In this document: positions 51,553 to 62,651 of the stretch, one piece after another | Position numbering within the stretch: the stretch's first letter is position 1 | How the letters are laid out: every line of letters begins with the position of its first letter | From: Cryobacterium sp. GrIS_2_6 | GTDB lineage: Bacteria; Actinomycetota; Actinomycetes; Actinomycetales; Microbacteriaceae | DNA length: 64,000 bases | Reading direction: 5' to 3' | Assembly (NCBI RefSeq): GCF_035984545.1 | Contig: NZ_JAXCHP010000001.1 | Coordinates: 1,426,001 to 1,490,000 of the forward strand | Notes under the pieces: generated by a model | The model's database searches: none | What the model was told of the DNA's origin: nothing | The model's input: only the letters and a program-made list of their open reading frames with translations | Position numbers and translations under genes: made by a program

Positions 51553-52116
51553 CTAGCTTGAGCTCGTGGTCGAATAGTTGTCAAAGGTTTGGCTCCCTGG
51601 AAGTGATGCATCCGTCGCTTGTTGCACCGAGAATGTCCTCGGTGGAATCCAGGTGACCGTTGCTGCGGATCCATTCCCTGTAACACGGAACTCGATGGTG
51701 CCGGATGTCGGCCGTTGCACGGCGTATGTGACTGTTGATCCCCAAAGCAGCGCGCTCCCAGATGCGGGGTCTTGTTTGTAGACCGGCCAGTCGGACGGGT
51801 TCGCGATCTCGAGCTTTGGGCTAAAGCCAATTTCCTTCAACGCCGACTCCGCCTGCGCGTTCGTCAGACCGACCAGGGACGGGACTGAGGCGCCGGGCCA
51901 TTCGAGTGTCAACGAAATCACGGTCTTTCGGGCAATGGCGATCCCTGCCGCCTTGTCCTGCGCGGTGGCACGCCATGTCTTCGATTCCGGTGGTAGTGCC
52001 TTGTCCTTGATTGTGGCGGCTTGAGCTGCAAGAACCGCCGTCGCGACGAAGGAGTCCGCGTGCACGACCAGTACTTCAGCTCCGCGCTCGATGTCAAGCT
52101 GTGTGGAGTCACGTGG
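51553..52116 (-). pseudogene. PASTA-domain protein fragment
   Basis: The frame encodes VPSLVGLTNAQAESALKEIG, then DWPVYKQDPASGSALLWGST and TVTYAVQ, one PASTA repeat. A C-terminal beta segment ends TFDNYSTTSSS. Before it lies an alpha-helical region (IKDKALPPESKTWRATAQDK). The 5-prime end joins an IS3 transposase remnant at about 52117, so the native start and any membrane anchor are missing. It may still be translated from an internal start, but none has a ribosome site. Confidence 0.6.
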
Positions 52117-52117
52117 G

Positions 52118-52300
52118 CTAGCTTTTGACAGTTTCCTTGGGGATGTTGATTCCAACGGTGCCGGCTGGTGCGGGTGCAGTCGGCCGCGAGTGGAATCGTT
52201 CCGGGTGGTTCTGGTGGTAGGTCTGCAGTGCCATGTCGCGGATGCGGTGGGCCTGCTTCCAGGAGCCGTCGTGGACTTGCTGGGGCGTGAATAAAATGAT
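52118..52300 (-). pseudogene. IS3-family transposase, C-terminal remnant
   Basis: The reverse frame gives FTPQQVHDGSWKQAHRIRDM, then ALQTYHQNHPERFHSRPTAP and GTVGINIP before a TAG at 52118. This is the usual end of IS3 integrase proteins with the HPERF motif. Only about 60 residues remain. Confidence 0.75.
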
Positions 52301-52486
52301 GAGGAAGCTGTTCGCCAGGTCGTGGAGCGACTGGTGAAGAAATTCCCGGACGTTCCCCGGGCTGAAATTGAAAACGTTGCTCGAGCCGAGTTCGCTGCTC
52401 TCTCCGGCCGGCCAGTGCGGGACTTCCTCACTATCCTCACCGAAAGTGCAGCGAAAAAACGATTACGGAAATCAGTTGACCGCTGA
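52295..52486 (+). CDS. Three-helix-bundle dimerisation domain protein, possibly truncated
   Basis: The frame reads NDEEAVRQVVERLVKKFPDV, then PRAEIENVARAEFAALSGRP and VRDFLTILTESAAKKRL to a TGA. This is the small actinobacterial three-helix-bundle domain. No start codon lies in this frame after the TAA at 52292, while an ATG at 52296 is in another frame, so the native start has probably been lost by a small deletion. It overlaps the IS3 remnant on the other strand. Confidence 0.55.
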   Translation, partial: NDEEAVRQVVERLVKKFPDVPRAEIENVARAEFAALSGRPVRDFLTILTESAAKKRLRKSVDR

Positions 52487-52607
52487 TTCCGCCGCCGCCG
52501 GCAGCTGGAATAGAATGAGAAGTGTCCCGTCAATTCTGGTGGAGTCCTAAGAGAACTGCGGCATCAAGACCGGGACGTTTCAGATTTACCCAGAAAGGTT
52601 CACCCCC

Positions 52608-52796
52608 ATGGGTTTCACCGTTGCCACGACCACCGTCGTCCTCGTTACAGATGTGCAGGGCGTCACGGTCCACGCCAGCGGCGCATCCGCCGTGACTGGC
52701 GCCGATGCCGCCGTGAGCCCCAGCGGTGAGTGGCACACAGCACCCGACTTTGCACTGTCGAACATCATCGCAACGACTGCAACTTCGCGCGGATAG
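52608..52796 (+). CDS. Doubtful 62-residue protein
   Basis: An ATG with AGAAAGG seven bases upstream starts a frame beginning MGFTVATTTVVLVTDVQGVT, rich in Ala, Thr and Val. It lies just ahead of the acetoin/diacetyl reductase gene. No family is recognised. It may be a decayed gene. Confidence 0.3.
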   Translation: MGFTVATTTVVLVTDVQGVTVHASGASAVTGADAAVSPSGEWHTAPDFALSNIIATTATSRG

Positions 52797-52912
52797 GTCT
52801 CTGGCGCCGGGAATTTCCGGTGCGCGCTGCGCTACTAGCGACGTGCGTCTCGGATCAGTAAAAAACCTGTCCTGCTTTGACGTGACGTCATCGACTCGCC
52901 GACAGGTTTTAG

Positions 52913-53722
<810 letters not shown>

Positions 53723-53858
53723 GCCTCGATCCACCGGTCGGCTTGGGTGAGTGGGGTCGTTCAGCCGTGATGTGAGGTTTCTGGTGGTGGGCATGGCGGT
53801 GCGGCCGGCCTTGCTGCCGGTGGTGTTCCTGGTTCGGTTGCGCCGTGGGGCTGGGTGG

Positions 53859-54470
53859 TCAGATGGTCGCTGTTCGCGGCGGGCCGCAAGCCGCCGTGAA
53901 TACGGCTTGCCAGCCGTGCTCCCAGGGCCAGCTGGCCGGGAGGTGCAGGACGAGTTTCCGGGCCGAGGTCGAGATCTGGGCCGGGACCTGGATGAGTTTG
54001 CGGCGGATGGTGCCGCTTCTCGCTTTGCCAAGGTCAGTGCCGGTGAGGGTGCCGACGGCCCGGGACAGGTTGAACGCGATCGTGGCCAGCACGAGCCAGG
54101 CGGCGTTCGCGGTGAAGATTCCCGACGGCAGGTGCGCGAGCGCACTGTCTTTGAGGTCGGCGTTGATCTGCTTGATGATCGCGTGCTGCCGGTGGGTTTT
54201 GTCAGCCGTGACAGTGTCCAGGGCGCTGGTCGTGAAGAACGCGTGGAACCGGTGCGTGTTAAAGAGCGTGGGCTGCCCGGTGCCCTCGAACGGATTCAGC
54301 TCCGGGATCCGCCGAACGACCAGGCGCCCGTCGATGCGTTCACTGAGCCTCCTCGAGCTGAAAGCCGTGAACGGGATTTCAGCGACTTCGGCGGCGGAGA
54401 TCCATGTCCCCGTGGTCTCGTCCCGGATCGCGTCGATGTATTGCTGCGCGGAACCGAGAACACCGCAGCA
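53859..54470 (-). pseudogene. IS1380-family transposase, C-terminal remnant
   Basis: The reverse frame has IDAIRDETTGTWISAAEVAE, IPFTAFSSRRLSERIDGRL, then ADKTHRQHAIIKQINADLKD and SGIFTANAAWLVLATIAFNL, the last 200 residues of IS1380 transposases. The upstream half with the first catalytic Asp is missing. It is not contiguous with the N-terminal remnant at 15434-15706, which may come from another copy. Confidence 0.85.
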
Positions 54471-54644
54471 GTTCAGGGCCGCATGGTGTAAGGATTTCGT
54501 TTGGATTGGCGTCCTCGGTGTATGTATTGCGTAGGTGCTTTCAATAATGAGCAGATGAGCGCGTAGACACATTGGTATGCCCGTGCGCGCAGTATTTCTC
54601 CCCTGGCCGATTCTGGTTTCCTGGCGTCCGGTCGTGAGGTGGCG

Positions 54645-55214
54645 ATGAGTGTCGGCCGGGTTCTCTTCGCTGGGTATGGAGTGGCTCGGTTCAACCCTGA
54701 TTTTTGGCCCGCTGGCACCACCGTGTCGGACGGCGAAGTCTATGTTTCAGGGCTACCGCTGTCGTTGCTCGTTGAGGCGTGGGGAACCCCGTCGGTGCAT
54801 AGTGCTCCTGCCGTGATCCCTGCGACGGCAGGTCGCGCGTCGACGTGTAGGTGGACGGCGGTGCTGGTGGTGCGGATCACGGCTCTCGAGCATCTCGGAC
54901 GCAAGATTCTGGCCGTCGAGACGGATGCGCGGTTGGACAATCTGCGCCTCATCTGGTCAGAGGCGCGAGTGCTCAACCGGCCTTCCGGAGCCAAGCACGT
55001 CCTCGTTCTGATCGAACGGCACTCACCCCGGCCTGCTGCTCACCCAAGTGACGATGTGCTTGCCGTCGAGTTGCCCGCCGATTTGGAGATCGGCGACCTG
55101 CTCGTGATTCCCAGTCGGAGCATCCGGACGACCCCGGCGCTTCACCCCCATCCATTGACGGGAACCGACGTCGGCATTCCCCAAGCACGCTGGAGCCCTG
55201 ATCCTTCACAGTGA
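54645..55214 (+). CDS. Protein of unknown function, 189 residues
   Basis: The ATG at 54645 follows TGAGGTGGCG. The protein begins MSVGRVLFAGYGVARFNPDF and has alternating beta and helix segments (WTAVLVVRITALEHLGRKIL, KHVLVLIERHSPRP, LPADLEIGDLLVIP). No domain is recognised. Coding character is strong. It is convergent with the APC permease gene. An older insertion-sequence remnant lies just upstream, so its promoter may be new. Confidence 0.55.
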   Translation: MSVGRVLFAGYGVARFNPDFWPAGTTVSDGEVYVSGLPLSLLVEAWGTPSVHSAPAVIPATAGRASTCRWTAVLVVRITALEHLGRKILAVETDARLDNLRLIWSEARVLNRPSGAKHVLVLIERHSPRPAAHPSDDVLAVELPADLEIGDLLVIPSRSIRTTPALHPHPLTGTDVGIPQARWSPDPSQ

Positions 55215-55247
55215 CTCCCAGCTCACCCGGTCGCGAAGTAGGCCGGC

Positions 55248-57149
55248 TTAGCTGACGTGCACGTAGGGGCGCCGTTTGGCGTTGGGTTCAGCTTCGCGGA
55301 GTACTTCCCGGGTCACCGGGGCGATCTCGCCCATTCCGGTGAAGAGGAACTTGAACATGTTCGAGATCGGGTTACCTTGAGTCCATTCGAAATAGATCTC
55401 GGGAATCAACCCGGTCTGGTCTCGGATCTCCAGCAGCACGGCAGCGATCGTATTGGGCACGTTGCCGCTAGTGACTTGGAGTATCCGGTAGCCGTGTTTG
55501 GCGATCCCCCGGACTCGGAGGTCCTCTTCGAAGTCGGACGAGTCCGAGGGATACACCTCGAGGAAGATGATCGGTGAGCCCGGCGGAATGTGTCCGTAAC
55601 GGCGCTCGTCACGGCTCTTATTGCGATACTCGACCTCGGTGTCCTCGTCGGGTTCGTGAGAGATAATCCGGATGACGTCGTAGTCATCTGCGTCGGCCAT
55701 AACGAAATCCGTGGCCGGCGAGTCAAGGACGACCGACGTGGCCCGGAGTTCGAACGAGCGGCGCAGTCTCGAGAGCAACGACGTGATCATGATGCCCAGT
55801 ATGAAAAGCCCGGCGATTCGGACGCCGTCGGGCCGTTCGATCACGTTCACGACGGTGGTGTAGACGAGAACCGTCGAGATCACGCCGAATCCGATTGTGG
55901 CCCACCGTTGCTGTTTCCGCCGGGCCGAGAGAGTCACCGCGACCGACGCGGACGTCATCAAAACCAGGACCCCAGTCGCATAGGCGCCGCCCTGCGCATC
56001 GACGCTGGCCTGAAACACCCACGTGATCAGAAACGCGATCCCGGTGAAAACCAGCACGAGCGGCCTGACCGCGGCCGCCCACTGCGGGGCCATCCCATAC
56101 CGCGGCAGGTACCGGGGAACCAGGTTCAGCAGGCCCGCCATGGCCGACGCGCCCGCGAACCACAAGATGCAGATCGTGCTGACGTCGTAGGCGGACCCGA
56201 ACACGGGCCCTAGGTACTCGTGGGCCAGATACGCGAGGGCGCGCCCGTTCGCTGCGCCGCCCGGCTGGAAGGCCTGCTGCGGGATCAGCAACGTCGTGAC
56301 CAGGCTCGACGCAATCAGAAAGCCGCTCATGATGACCGCAGCCGTGGTCAGGAGCCGTTTGGTGCCGCGAATTCTCCCGACCGGGTTTTCTGGTGTGTCG
56401 TTGCGGTCACCCGTGATCTGCGGCATCACGGCAACACCGGTTTCGAATCCGGACATCCCCAAGGCCAGCTTCGGAAAGACAAGCAACGCGATCCCGACCA
56501 TGACGAATGGATTTCCGTGCTGGGCGGACAGAGCAGCCCACCAGTCGGTGATCACGGCCGCATGTCCAGCGACCTGAACGACCGCGACCACGACCACGAC
56601 CAAATTCAACGCGAGGTACACCACCACCAGGGCCACCGCGATCCCGATCGCGTCTTTGAATCCGCGGAGGAAAACGCCGCCCAGAAGGGCCACCAGCAAC
56701 AGCGTCAGCGGGACTTCCTGACCGTGCAGCCAGGCCGGTGCGAATGGGTTTTCCACCGCGTGAGCCGACGTGTCCGCGGCCGACAGAGTGATGGTGATCA
56801 TGAAGTCAGTGGCAGCAAAGCCCAACAGGACCAACACGAAAAGCTTGCCCGCCCACCAAGGCAGGAGCCGTTCGAGCATATGAATCGACCCAGACCCCGC
56901 GAAACTCTCCCGCGCCACCCTCCGGTAGACCGGCAGCGCTCCCGCAAGAGTCAGAACGACGAGCACAATCGTCGCGATCGGCGAAAGCAGTCCAGCGGCA
57001 AGCGCCGCGATCGCAGGCTGGTAACCGAGCGTTGAGAAGTAGTCAACACCCGTCAGGCACATCACTCTCCACCACGGGTGAGTCCGTTCGACATCAACGG
57101 CCAACGGGCCTAAATGACCAGCCCGTCGGTCGACCAGACCCTTCAGCAT
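55248..57149 (-). CDS. APC-superfamily amino acid permease with C-terminal soluble domain
   Basis: The 633-residue protein has about twelve helices in the first 480 residues. The start [20 protein letters not shown] and the segment [20 protein letters not shown] are typical of APC transporters with an amino-acid-permease-like core. The last 150 residues form a cytosolic alpha/beta domain ([40 protein letters not shown]). An alternative start at 57197 would extend into DNA next to an IS256 remnant and is less likely. Substrate unknown. Confidence 0.85.
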   Translation of the reverse strand: MLKGLVDRRAGHLGPLAVDVERTHPWWRVMCLTGVDYFSTLGYQPAIAALAAGLLSPIATIVLVVLTLAGALPVYRRVARESFAGSGSIHMLERLLPWWAGKLFVLVLLGFAATDFMITITLSAADTSAHAVENPFAPAWLHGQEVPLTLLLVALLGGVFLRGFKDAIGIAVALVVVYLALNLVVVVVAVVQVAGHAAVITDWWAALSAQHGNPFVMVGIALLVFPKLALGMSGFETGVAVMPQITGDRNDTPENPVGRIRGTKRLLTTAAVIMSGFLIASSLVTTLLIPQQAFQPGGAANGRALAYLAHEYLGPVFGSAYDVSTICILWFAGASAMAGLLNLVPRYLPRYGMAPQWAAAVRPLVLVFTGIAFLITWVFQASVDAQGGAYATGVLVLMTSASVAVTLSARRKQQRWATIGFGVISTVLVYTTVVNVIERPDGVRIAGLFILGIMITSLLSRLRRSFELRATSVVLDSPATDFVMADADDYDVIRIISHEPDEDTEVEYRNKSRDERRYGHIPPGSPIIFLEVYPSDSSDFEEDLRVRGIAKHGYRILQVTSGNVPNTIAAVLLEIRDQTGLIPEIYFEWTQGNPISNMFKFLFTGMGEIAPVTREVLREAEPNAKRRPYVHVS

Positions 57150-57253
57150 CCACGTCCGAAATGCAACAACGGATGCGCTACGACTATCCACCCGCATACC
57201 CTACGCCCCAAAACGGTCTCGGGCTCGTCGCTAGTCGGGTCGCGTAGATTACC

Positions 57254-57468
57254 CAGCACAGCACGGGTGAGAGGCCGGCGAACGCCGCTACTTCTCCGAA
57301 GCTTCGATGCTCGAGCTGGCCACCATGAACAACCCCATTGAGGTCCTCGACGAGGCGGTAATCCTCCCTGAACTCGCCATGGGCGAGACCAGAACAGCTG
57401 CCCACACAGTGTTGAGAAACCCCGCTACTCAGCGGGACGGGACCTATCTCGTCGTCTCCTCAACCTGA
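57254..57468 (+). pseudogene. IS256-family transposase, C-terminal remnant with right end
   Basis: The forward frame reads GERRYFSEASMLELATMNNP, then IEVLDEAVILPELA, closely matching the end of the intact IS256 transposase at 22591-23835. It then runs on through the terminal repeat (GTTGAGAAACCCCGCTACTC and AGCGGGACG). The rest of the element is gone. Its left edge is about 100 bases upstream of the permease start. Confidence 0.85.
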
Positions 57469-57866
57469 ATGGATGCGATGAAACCAGACTCCCACGCACC
57501 ACTAACCCGCCGCACGCGGAGCGGTGAACGGCGCCCCCGTTACTTTCTTTGTAGGCCCAATCAGTGTGAACTGGATCGGTAGTGGCCTGTCGGGCCCGGC
57601 ATGATTGCTGCCCCCAGCTACCGGACCGGTCATTGGGTACTTCGCCGCCGATGACGCCCCGAGTCCCGTCAGGCGCGAAGGAACGGCGGCCAGACGAGGG
57701 TTCCGTTTCGGATGGGATCTGCGTCTGTGACCATTCCGGCGTGAAGTGCCACCGCTTTATGCCCGCGTGCGCATCAACGTATCCGCCCGCTCGTCGAGGA
57801 GGGTGTGCAGGCCGGTTCCTGCTACCAAAGCCATTGGGTCCAAGCTTCAGCTGTCGCTTCGGCTGG
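57469..57866. other. Stretch without a recognisable gene
   Basis: No supported frame is seen. It separates the IS256 remnant from the end of the NRAMP gene. The forward frame through it is the complement of low-information sequence. Confidence 0.45.
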
Positions 57867-59234
57867 TTAGTTTCCGTTGAGGGTGTACCAGATGCCGTAT
57901 GCGCCCGCGACGCACATGATTGCGGTGGCGGTCCAGCCCATGGTTGCGGCGAGCTTGCCGTTTCGGTATTTACCCATGATGGTTCTGTCGCGGGAGATGA
58001 GCATCATCACGATCAGGAACGGGCCGGCGGCGATGCCGTTCACGATCGCGGAGAGCACGAGAAGTCCGATCGGGTCTGTGGAGACGATAGCGAGGATGGT
58101 GCCGGCGATGATACCAACGCCGAGGAGGGCGTAGAACAGGGGTGCTCTCCGGGGGGACCGGTCAAGACCCCAGTTCTTGTTCAAAAGCCCTGCCATACCC
58201 GCAGCGCCGGATGCGGCGAGCACGGGCACCGCGAGCACCCCAGAGCCGATGAAACCCAGAGCGAAGAGGATACCGGCGTAGTTGCCGGCAATTGGTTCGA
58301 GTGCTTGGGCTGCCTCGGCAGCGCTGGTGACGGGGGTGTTGTGTGCGCCGAGGGTGGCTGCGGAGGAGGCAATGATGGCGAACATGATCAGCACACTAAA
58401 CGCCATCCCGGTGAACACGTCCACTCGTCCATTGCGTAGCCGTCGGACCGCTTCCGGCCTTGGCCTCTCGTCCAGGGCCGGCGCGTGATCGCCGCCACGT
58501 TTTTCGGCGCGGAGTTCCTCGATGCGTTGCGCGGACTGCCAGAAGAACATGTACGGGGAGATGGTGGTACCCAGGACCCCGACGATCAAACCGAAGTACG
58601 CCGGGGAGAACTGGACCTGCCCGCCGATGAGGCCACGGGCAACGTCGGCCCAATCTACGTTGGAAACGAAGAGAACACCGACGTAGACCAGAAGAACCAT
58701 GCACAACCATTTGAAGATCCGGCCGATCATCGCGAAGGACCCCGCCGTCACTGCCACAACAATGGCGATACCGGCGATCGCGGACCACACAAACGCGGGT
58801 CCCGCGTGCAGCAAGTTCATGCCTTGACCGATCGCGTTCAGGTCCGCGGCCAGGTTCAGACAATTCGCAATGATCAGCAAGGCCAAAAGAATCCCGATCG
58901 CAACCCGGAATCCGCGGCTAAAGCGTCGACGGATCAGCGCGCCAAGGCTCTGCCCGGTGGCTAGGGCCATCCGGTCACAGATCTCCTGCACAGCCATCAT
59001 CAACGGAAGCGTCAAAGGGACCGTCCACAACATGCTGTTGCCATACGTGGCGCCGGCCTGAGAATACGTCGCGATCCCTGACGGGTCATCATCGGCGGCA
59101 CCCGTAACCAAACCCGGACCAAGGAGACCGAAAAAACGCGAAACCGGGTTTCTCTTTCCGTTTCCCTGACCGGTCCGTTCCGAGGCAATGTCCGCGCCCG
59201 GCGGGACACTTTCAGGCAATTCCTCGACCGTCAT
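57867..59234 (-). CDS. NRAMP-family divalent metal transporter
   Basis: The 455-residue protein has about eleven helices. The first-helix motif reads GAADDDPSGIATYSQAGA, where canonical Mn/Fe transporters have DPGN. Later motifs include MMAVQEICDRMALATGQSLG and LGTTISPYMFFWQSAQ. The change from DPGN to DPSG suggests a divergent branch with different metal preference; bacterial NRAMP-related proteins of this kind may carry Mg2+ or Mn2+. GTGAGG precedes the ATG. Divergent from the VIT-family gene. Confidence 0.9.
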   Translation of the reverse strand: MTVEELPESVPPGADIASERTGQGNGKRNPVSRFFGLLGPGLVTGAADDDPSGIATYSQAGATYGNSMLWTVPLTLPLMMAVQEICDRMALATGQSLGALIRRRFSRGFRVAIGILLALLIIANCLNLAADLNAIGQGMNLLHAGPAFVWSAIAGIAIVVAVTAGSFAMIGRIFKWLCMVLLVYVGVLFVSNVDWADVARGLIGGQVQFSPAYFGLIVGVLGTTISPYMFFWQSAQRIEELRAEKRGGDHAPALDERPRPEAVRRLRNGRVDVFTGMAFSVLIMFAIIASSAATLGAHNTPVTSAAEAAQALEPIAGNYAGILFALGFIGSGVLAVPVLAASGAAGMAGLLNKNWGLDRSPRRAPLFYALLGVGIIAGTILAIVSTDPIGLLVLSAIVNGIAAGPFLIVMMLISRDRTIMGKYRNGKLAATMGWTATAIMCVAGAYGIWYTLNGN

Positions 59235-59504
59235 AGCGTTCCTCACGTCAGCGATTAAATCCGAGCAGCGCCGAGGTGGCCAAGGCATGCCATGGTTACA
59301 GTACCTTGCCGGTGAGTCCGGCCACCTTCGTCGGTGTGCATTTCGGAATGCAGACGCGCTGCGGCAGTGTCGCTGTCCGGTCAGCGGGACCGCGGAGGAG
59401 ATGCAATCGACTGACGGCCCCGATGATTGCGGCCAAGACAACCGTGGCCAAAGCCTGGAGCGCGACGATGCGTTCCGCGAAGTGAGATGTGGTTTACTCG
59501 GCTT

Positions 59505-60245
59505 ATGTCGGATCCGGGCAAGCGGGAGCCTCTAGAGTCGCATTCTGATGAGCCTCATCGGGGTGGGGGCCTGTCGACCCGGCTGAACTGGTTGCGCGCG
59601 GGAGTGCTGGGGGCCAATGACGGTATCGTGTCAGTGGCGGCGATTGTGGTTGGGGTAGCTGGTGCAACCCACGTGGTGGGACCTATTCTGACTGCTGGAG
59701 TTGCGGCGCTCATGGGCGGCGCGGTTTCAATGGCTTTGGGCGAATATGTGTCTGTGAGCAGCCAGCGTGACAGTGAACGGGCGTTGATTGCGACGGAGAA
59801 ACGCGAACTCGCTGAAACGCCGGAGCAAGAACTGGAAGAACTCGCAGGCATGCACCAAGCGCGGGGCTTGTCCCCTGAAACTGCGCGACAAGTGGCGGGA
59901 GAGTTGACCGAACATGATGCCTTGGCGGCGCATCTCGCGATTGAGCTAAACATCGACGAGAACGATGTTGCAAGCCCGTGGAACGCCGCATTGGCGTCGG
60001 CTGTCTCGTTCATTTGTGGTGGGATCATTCCCCTGGCAGCGATCTTGCTCCCACCTGACGCATGGAGGGTGCCGGTCACATTCCTGGCCGTGCTCCTCGT
60101 TCTCGCCATTTCAGGGGCACTTGCAGGTCATCTGGGAGGCAGCTCACGAGGACGGGCCACGTTCAGGATGGTCCTAGGCGGCGCGCTGGCACTGCTGTCC
60201 ACGTTCGCAATCGGCTTGCTCTTGGGCTCCTCGGGTACCACATAG
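59505..60245 (+). CDS. VIT1/CCC1-family metal transporter
   Basis: The 246-residue protein has the family start NWLRAGVLGANDGIVSVAAI, then AALMGGAVSMALGEYVSVSS, a cytosolic metal-binding loop rich in Glu (ETPEQELEELAGMHQARGL), and three further helices. It exports Fe2+ or Mn2+. The ATG at 59505 has no strong ribosome site. It is divergent from the NRAMP importer over a 270-base gap, an arrangement that suggests shared metal control. Confidence 0.9.
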   Translation: MSDPGKREPLESHSDEPHRGGGLSTRLNWLRAGVLGANDGIVSVAAIVVGVAGATHVVGPILTAGVAALMGGAVSMALGEYVSVSSQRDSERALIATEKRELAETPEQELEELAGMHQARGLSPETARQVAGELTEHDALAAHLAIELNIDENDVASPWNAALASAVSFICGGIIPLAAILLPPDAWRVPVTFLAVLLVLAISGALAGHLGGSSRGRATFRMVLGGALALLSTFAIGLLLGSSGTT

Positions 60246-60501
60246 CCGCCCCACCCCTCACACGTCGCCGAGCCCAGACGGGGCAAGGACCGGACCCACC
60301 AAACACCCTCCACGGACGACGCGGAACCCTCGCCGCACGACCTCATCCGTGACCGCAGTGAGGACGGGACTCACGACATTTCCGTTGCACATCCCGGCCA
60401 ACAAAATTGGGTGGCTCAAAATCGGAGATGCTTTCGGGACTGCCCCCGGTTTGGTTGACTCCTGACCTGTGAAGATTCATCTCCGCTGCAAGGATGTCAC
60501 C

Positions 60502-60786
60502 ATGCCCAAGCCCTATCCACCCGAGTTCCGGCGCGATGTCGTCGCGGTCGCTCGCAAGCACGAAGCCCCGCTGAACCAGATCGCGAAGGACTTCGGTATC
60601 TCCGAGTCCTGCTTGGCGAACTGGCTGAAGAAGGCCGACGTCGAAGAGGGGGTGAAGCCCGGCGTCACGGAGAAGGAGTCGGCCGAGTTGCGTGAGGCGC
60701 GGAAACGGATCCGGCTGCTGGAGCAAGAGGCCGAGGTGATGCGCCGCGCGGTCGCCTACCTCTCCCGGGACGTCAACCCAAAATGA
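60502..60786 (+). CDS. IS3-family transposase OrfA
   Basis: The 94-residue protein has MPKPYPPEFRRDVVAVARKH, an HTH (PLNQIAKDFGISESCLANWL) and a leucine-zipper-like helix (LREARKRIRLLEQEAEVMRR). It ends in the -1 frame relative to orfB near CCCAAAATG, the place where programmed frameshifting makes OrfAB in this family. Confidence 0.9.
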   Translation: MPKPYPPEFRRDVVAVARKHEAPLNQIAKDFGISESCLANWLKKADVEEGVKPGVTEKESAELREARKRIRLLEQEAEVMRRAVAYLSRDVNPK

Positions 60787-61646
60787 TGTACCCGCTGGTC
60801 CGCGAACTGGCCGTCGACGGGGTTCCCGTCATGGTGACCTGCCGGGTGTTGAAATTCTCTAAACAAGCCTTCTACCAGTGGCTCCGAAACCCGGTCACGC
60901 AACGTGATTGGGATGATGCGCACCTGACCAACGCGGCGTGGGACGCCCACCAGGAGGACCCCGCGTTCGGCTACCGGTTCATCTCCGACGAACTCAAGAT
61001 CGCTGGTCTGAAGGCGGGCGAGAACCGGGTCTGGCGGTTGTGCTCCCAGCAGCGACTCTGGTCCGTGTTTGCGAAGAAACGCGGTCTGAGGGGCAAGGCC
61101 GGCCCGCCTGTGCACGACGACCACGTCTAGCGGAACTTCACCGCGACAGGCCCGAACGAGCTGTGGTTGACCGACATCACCGAACATCGCACCGATGAAG
61201 GCAAAATCTACCTCTGCGCGATCAAGGACGTGTGGTCGAACAAGATCGTGGGCTACTCAATCGACTCCCGGATGAAAGCATCCCTCGCGGTCGCGGCGGC
61301 CCGCAACGCGATCGGCCAACGCGACATCGCCGGCACGATTCTGCACTCAGACAGAGGCTCGCAATTTCGCTCTAACGCGTTCGTGCGGGTGTTGAAGAAC
61401 AACGGCATCACCGGGTCGATGGGCCGCGTGGGCGCGTGCGGCGACAACGCCGCGATGGAGTCGTTCTTCGCCCTCCTTCAGAAGAACGTCCTCGACCGGC
61501 AACGATGGTCGACCCGGGAGGAACTACGCCTGGCGATCGTGGTGTGGATCGATCGGACGTACCACCGCAAGCGCCGGCAACGCCGCCTCGGTAAACTCAC
61601 ACCGATCGAATTTGAGACAATAAACATGTCCCTCAACGCCGCATGA
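60783..61646 (+). pseudogene. IS3-family transposase OrfB with an in-frame amber stop
   Basis: Codons 60783-61130 encode the N-terminal part (RVLKFSKQAFYQWL, FGYRFISDELKIAG) to HDDHV and a TAG at 61128-61130. The same frame continues RNFTATGPNELWLTDITEHR, ILHSDRGSQFRS and NAAMESFFALLQKNVLD to 61646, covering the D-D-E core. Only one codon is changed. Unless the stop is read through, the catalytic half is not made. Confidence 0.85.
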
Positions 61647-61651
61647 AACCA

Positions 61652-62227
61652 CTAACCCAACGAGTCAACTGAACTCGGGGCAGTCCCGAACGCCATCATG
61701 TTCGTCAGCGAGATGTAGGCGTAGTCCAAGTAGCTTGGCCGCCAGTTCTCGCCCCCTGGCGCCCCGTCATGTTGTGGGAAACGGAAGTCCACAGTCGCCG
61801 TCGCCCACTGGGCTGCGTCGCGACGCGCAACTGGACCTGACCGGTCCAGCTCCCAATACACCAACGAGAATGCAATCACGTTCGTAACCCAAACCTGCAG
61901 CGCGGTGAGGAGGACATCCGGACCGTTCACTCCCCCATAGAGAAGCTGTCGGACCGTGAAGACAACGGTGACTTGATTGGCCAGGGTCAGCAATGACGCG
62001 AGCCCAATGGATAGCCACCGGGACCATGTGGTCTCTCGCGATAGTCGGCGTGGGTTGAGGATCGTCAGCGGGATCAGCAGAAGCAAACCCAACAATGGGA
62101 TGACCCATCGGGGCAGAATCTGCACCTTCTCGGGGATGAGCAGATACAGAAGCAGACTCAGGATGATTGCGGCCAGGACCGGCCAGCGGTGCTCGTGCCT
62201 CACAATAGGCGTCGACGTTTCAGTCAC
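61652..62227 (-). pseudogene. Membrane protein truncated by the IS3 element
   Basis: The 191-residue frame has five helices. It reads TLANQVTVVFTVRQLLYGG, VWVTNVIAFSLVYWELDRSG, then NWRPSYLDYAYISLTNMMAF, at which point the element begins. Homologous membrane proteins continue with a further helix pair. The last 12 residues come from the IS. Function unknown, though the pattern recalls ion-channel-like proteins. Confidence 0.75.
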
Positions 62228-62334
62228 AGTCGAGAGTGTAAGCGATCCCCAATCACGTCGACGCCGTCACGGGTGAAACGACTCTTCGAAGCGCCGACGC
62301 ACCGTTTGCTGTACTCGCGCAGGTTTCCGTGCGA

Positions 62335-62651
62335 CTAGGTGAGGAATGGTGTTGAACCCTGTTCCCTCATCGCCACCGCGAGAATCGTTGCTATCGCTAG
62401 CACTATCGTTGCCACTGTCAAACCGCGACCGGGCGCACCGACCGGGATCAAACCGTATGCCCGGACGGAGAGCCCGAGCCCCACTACCGTGGCGATGAAG
62501 CGGCAAACGGGAACACAACTGCGAACAAGATGCTGGCAAGCGTTATCCAAAACCCGGACTTCCGGCCCGGAGTGTTCGTCCAATCCCCCCGTGGCAATCT
62601 CAGGCCACGCGACTCGTTCCCGTCCGCGTTGAAGTGTGAGTCGTTCACCTG
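62335..62651 (-). pseudogene. Two-helix membrane protein gene with a frameshift
   Basis: From a GTG at 62651 (with GAGAGGGGC upstream) the frame reads NDSHFNADGNESRGLRLPRG, then SGFWITLASILFAVVFPF. Beyond about 62490 the sense continues in another frame as CRFIATVVGLGLSVRAYGLI and VATIVLAIATILAVAMREQG to 62335. One small indel explains the switch. A sequencing error could do the same. No family is recognised. Confidence 0.6.

Larger units (their letters stand above)
60433..61690 (+). mobile_element. IS3-family insertion sequence with a broken orfB
   Basis: The 1258-bp element has the inverted ends TTCGGGACTGCCCC (left, and complement of the right) with further matches GTT and TTGACTC. It carries orfA and orfB in overlapping frames. 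No direct repeat of the target is found, and sequence on the left does not continue the membrane gene truncated on the right, so adjacent DNA has been deleted. Confidence 0.85.

Noticed and set aside
51553..52533. 326-residue PASTA protein as one continuous gene
   Set aside because: The first 135 codons are antisense or out-of-frame to an IS3 remnant and a three-helix-bundle domain; only the part up to about 52116 resembles a protein.
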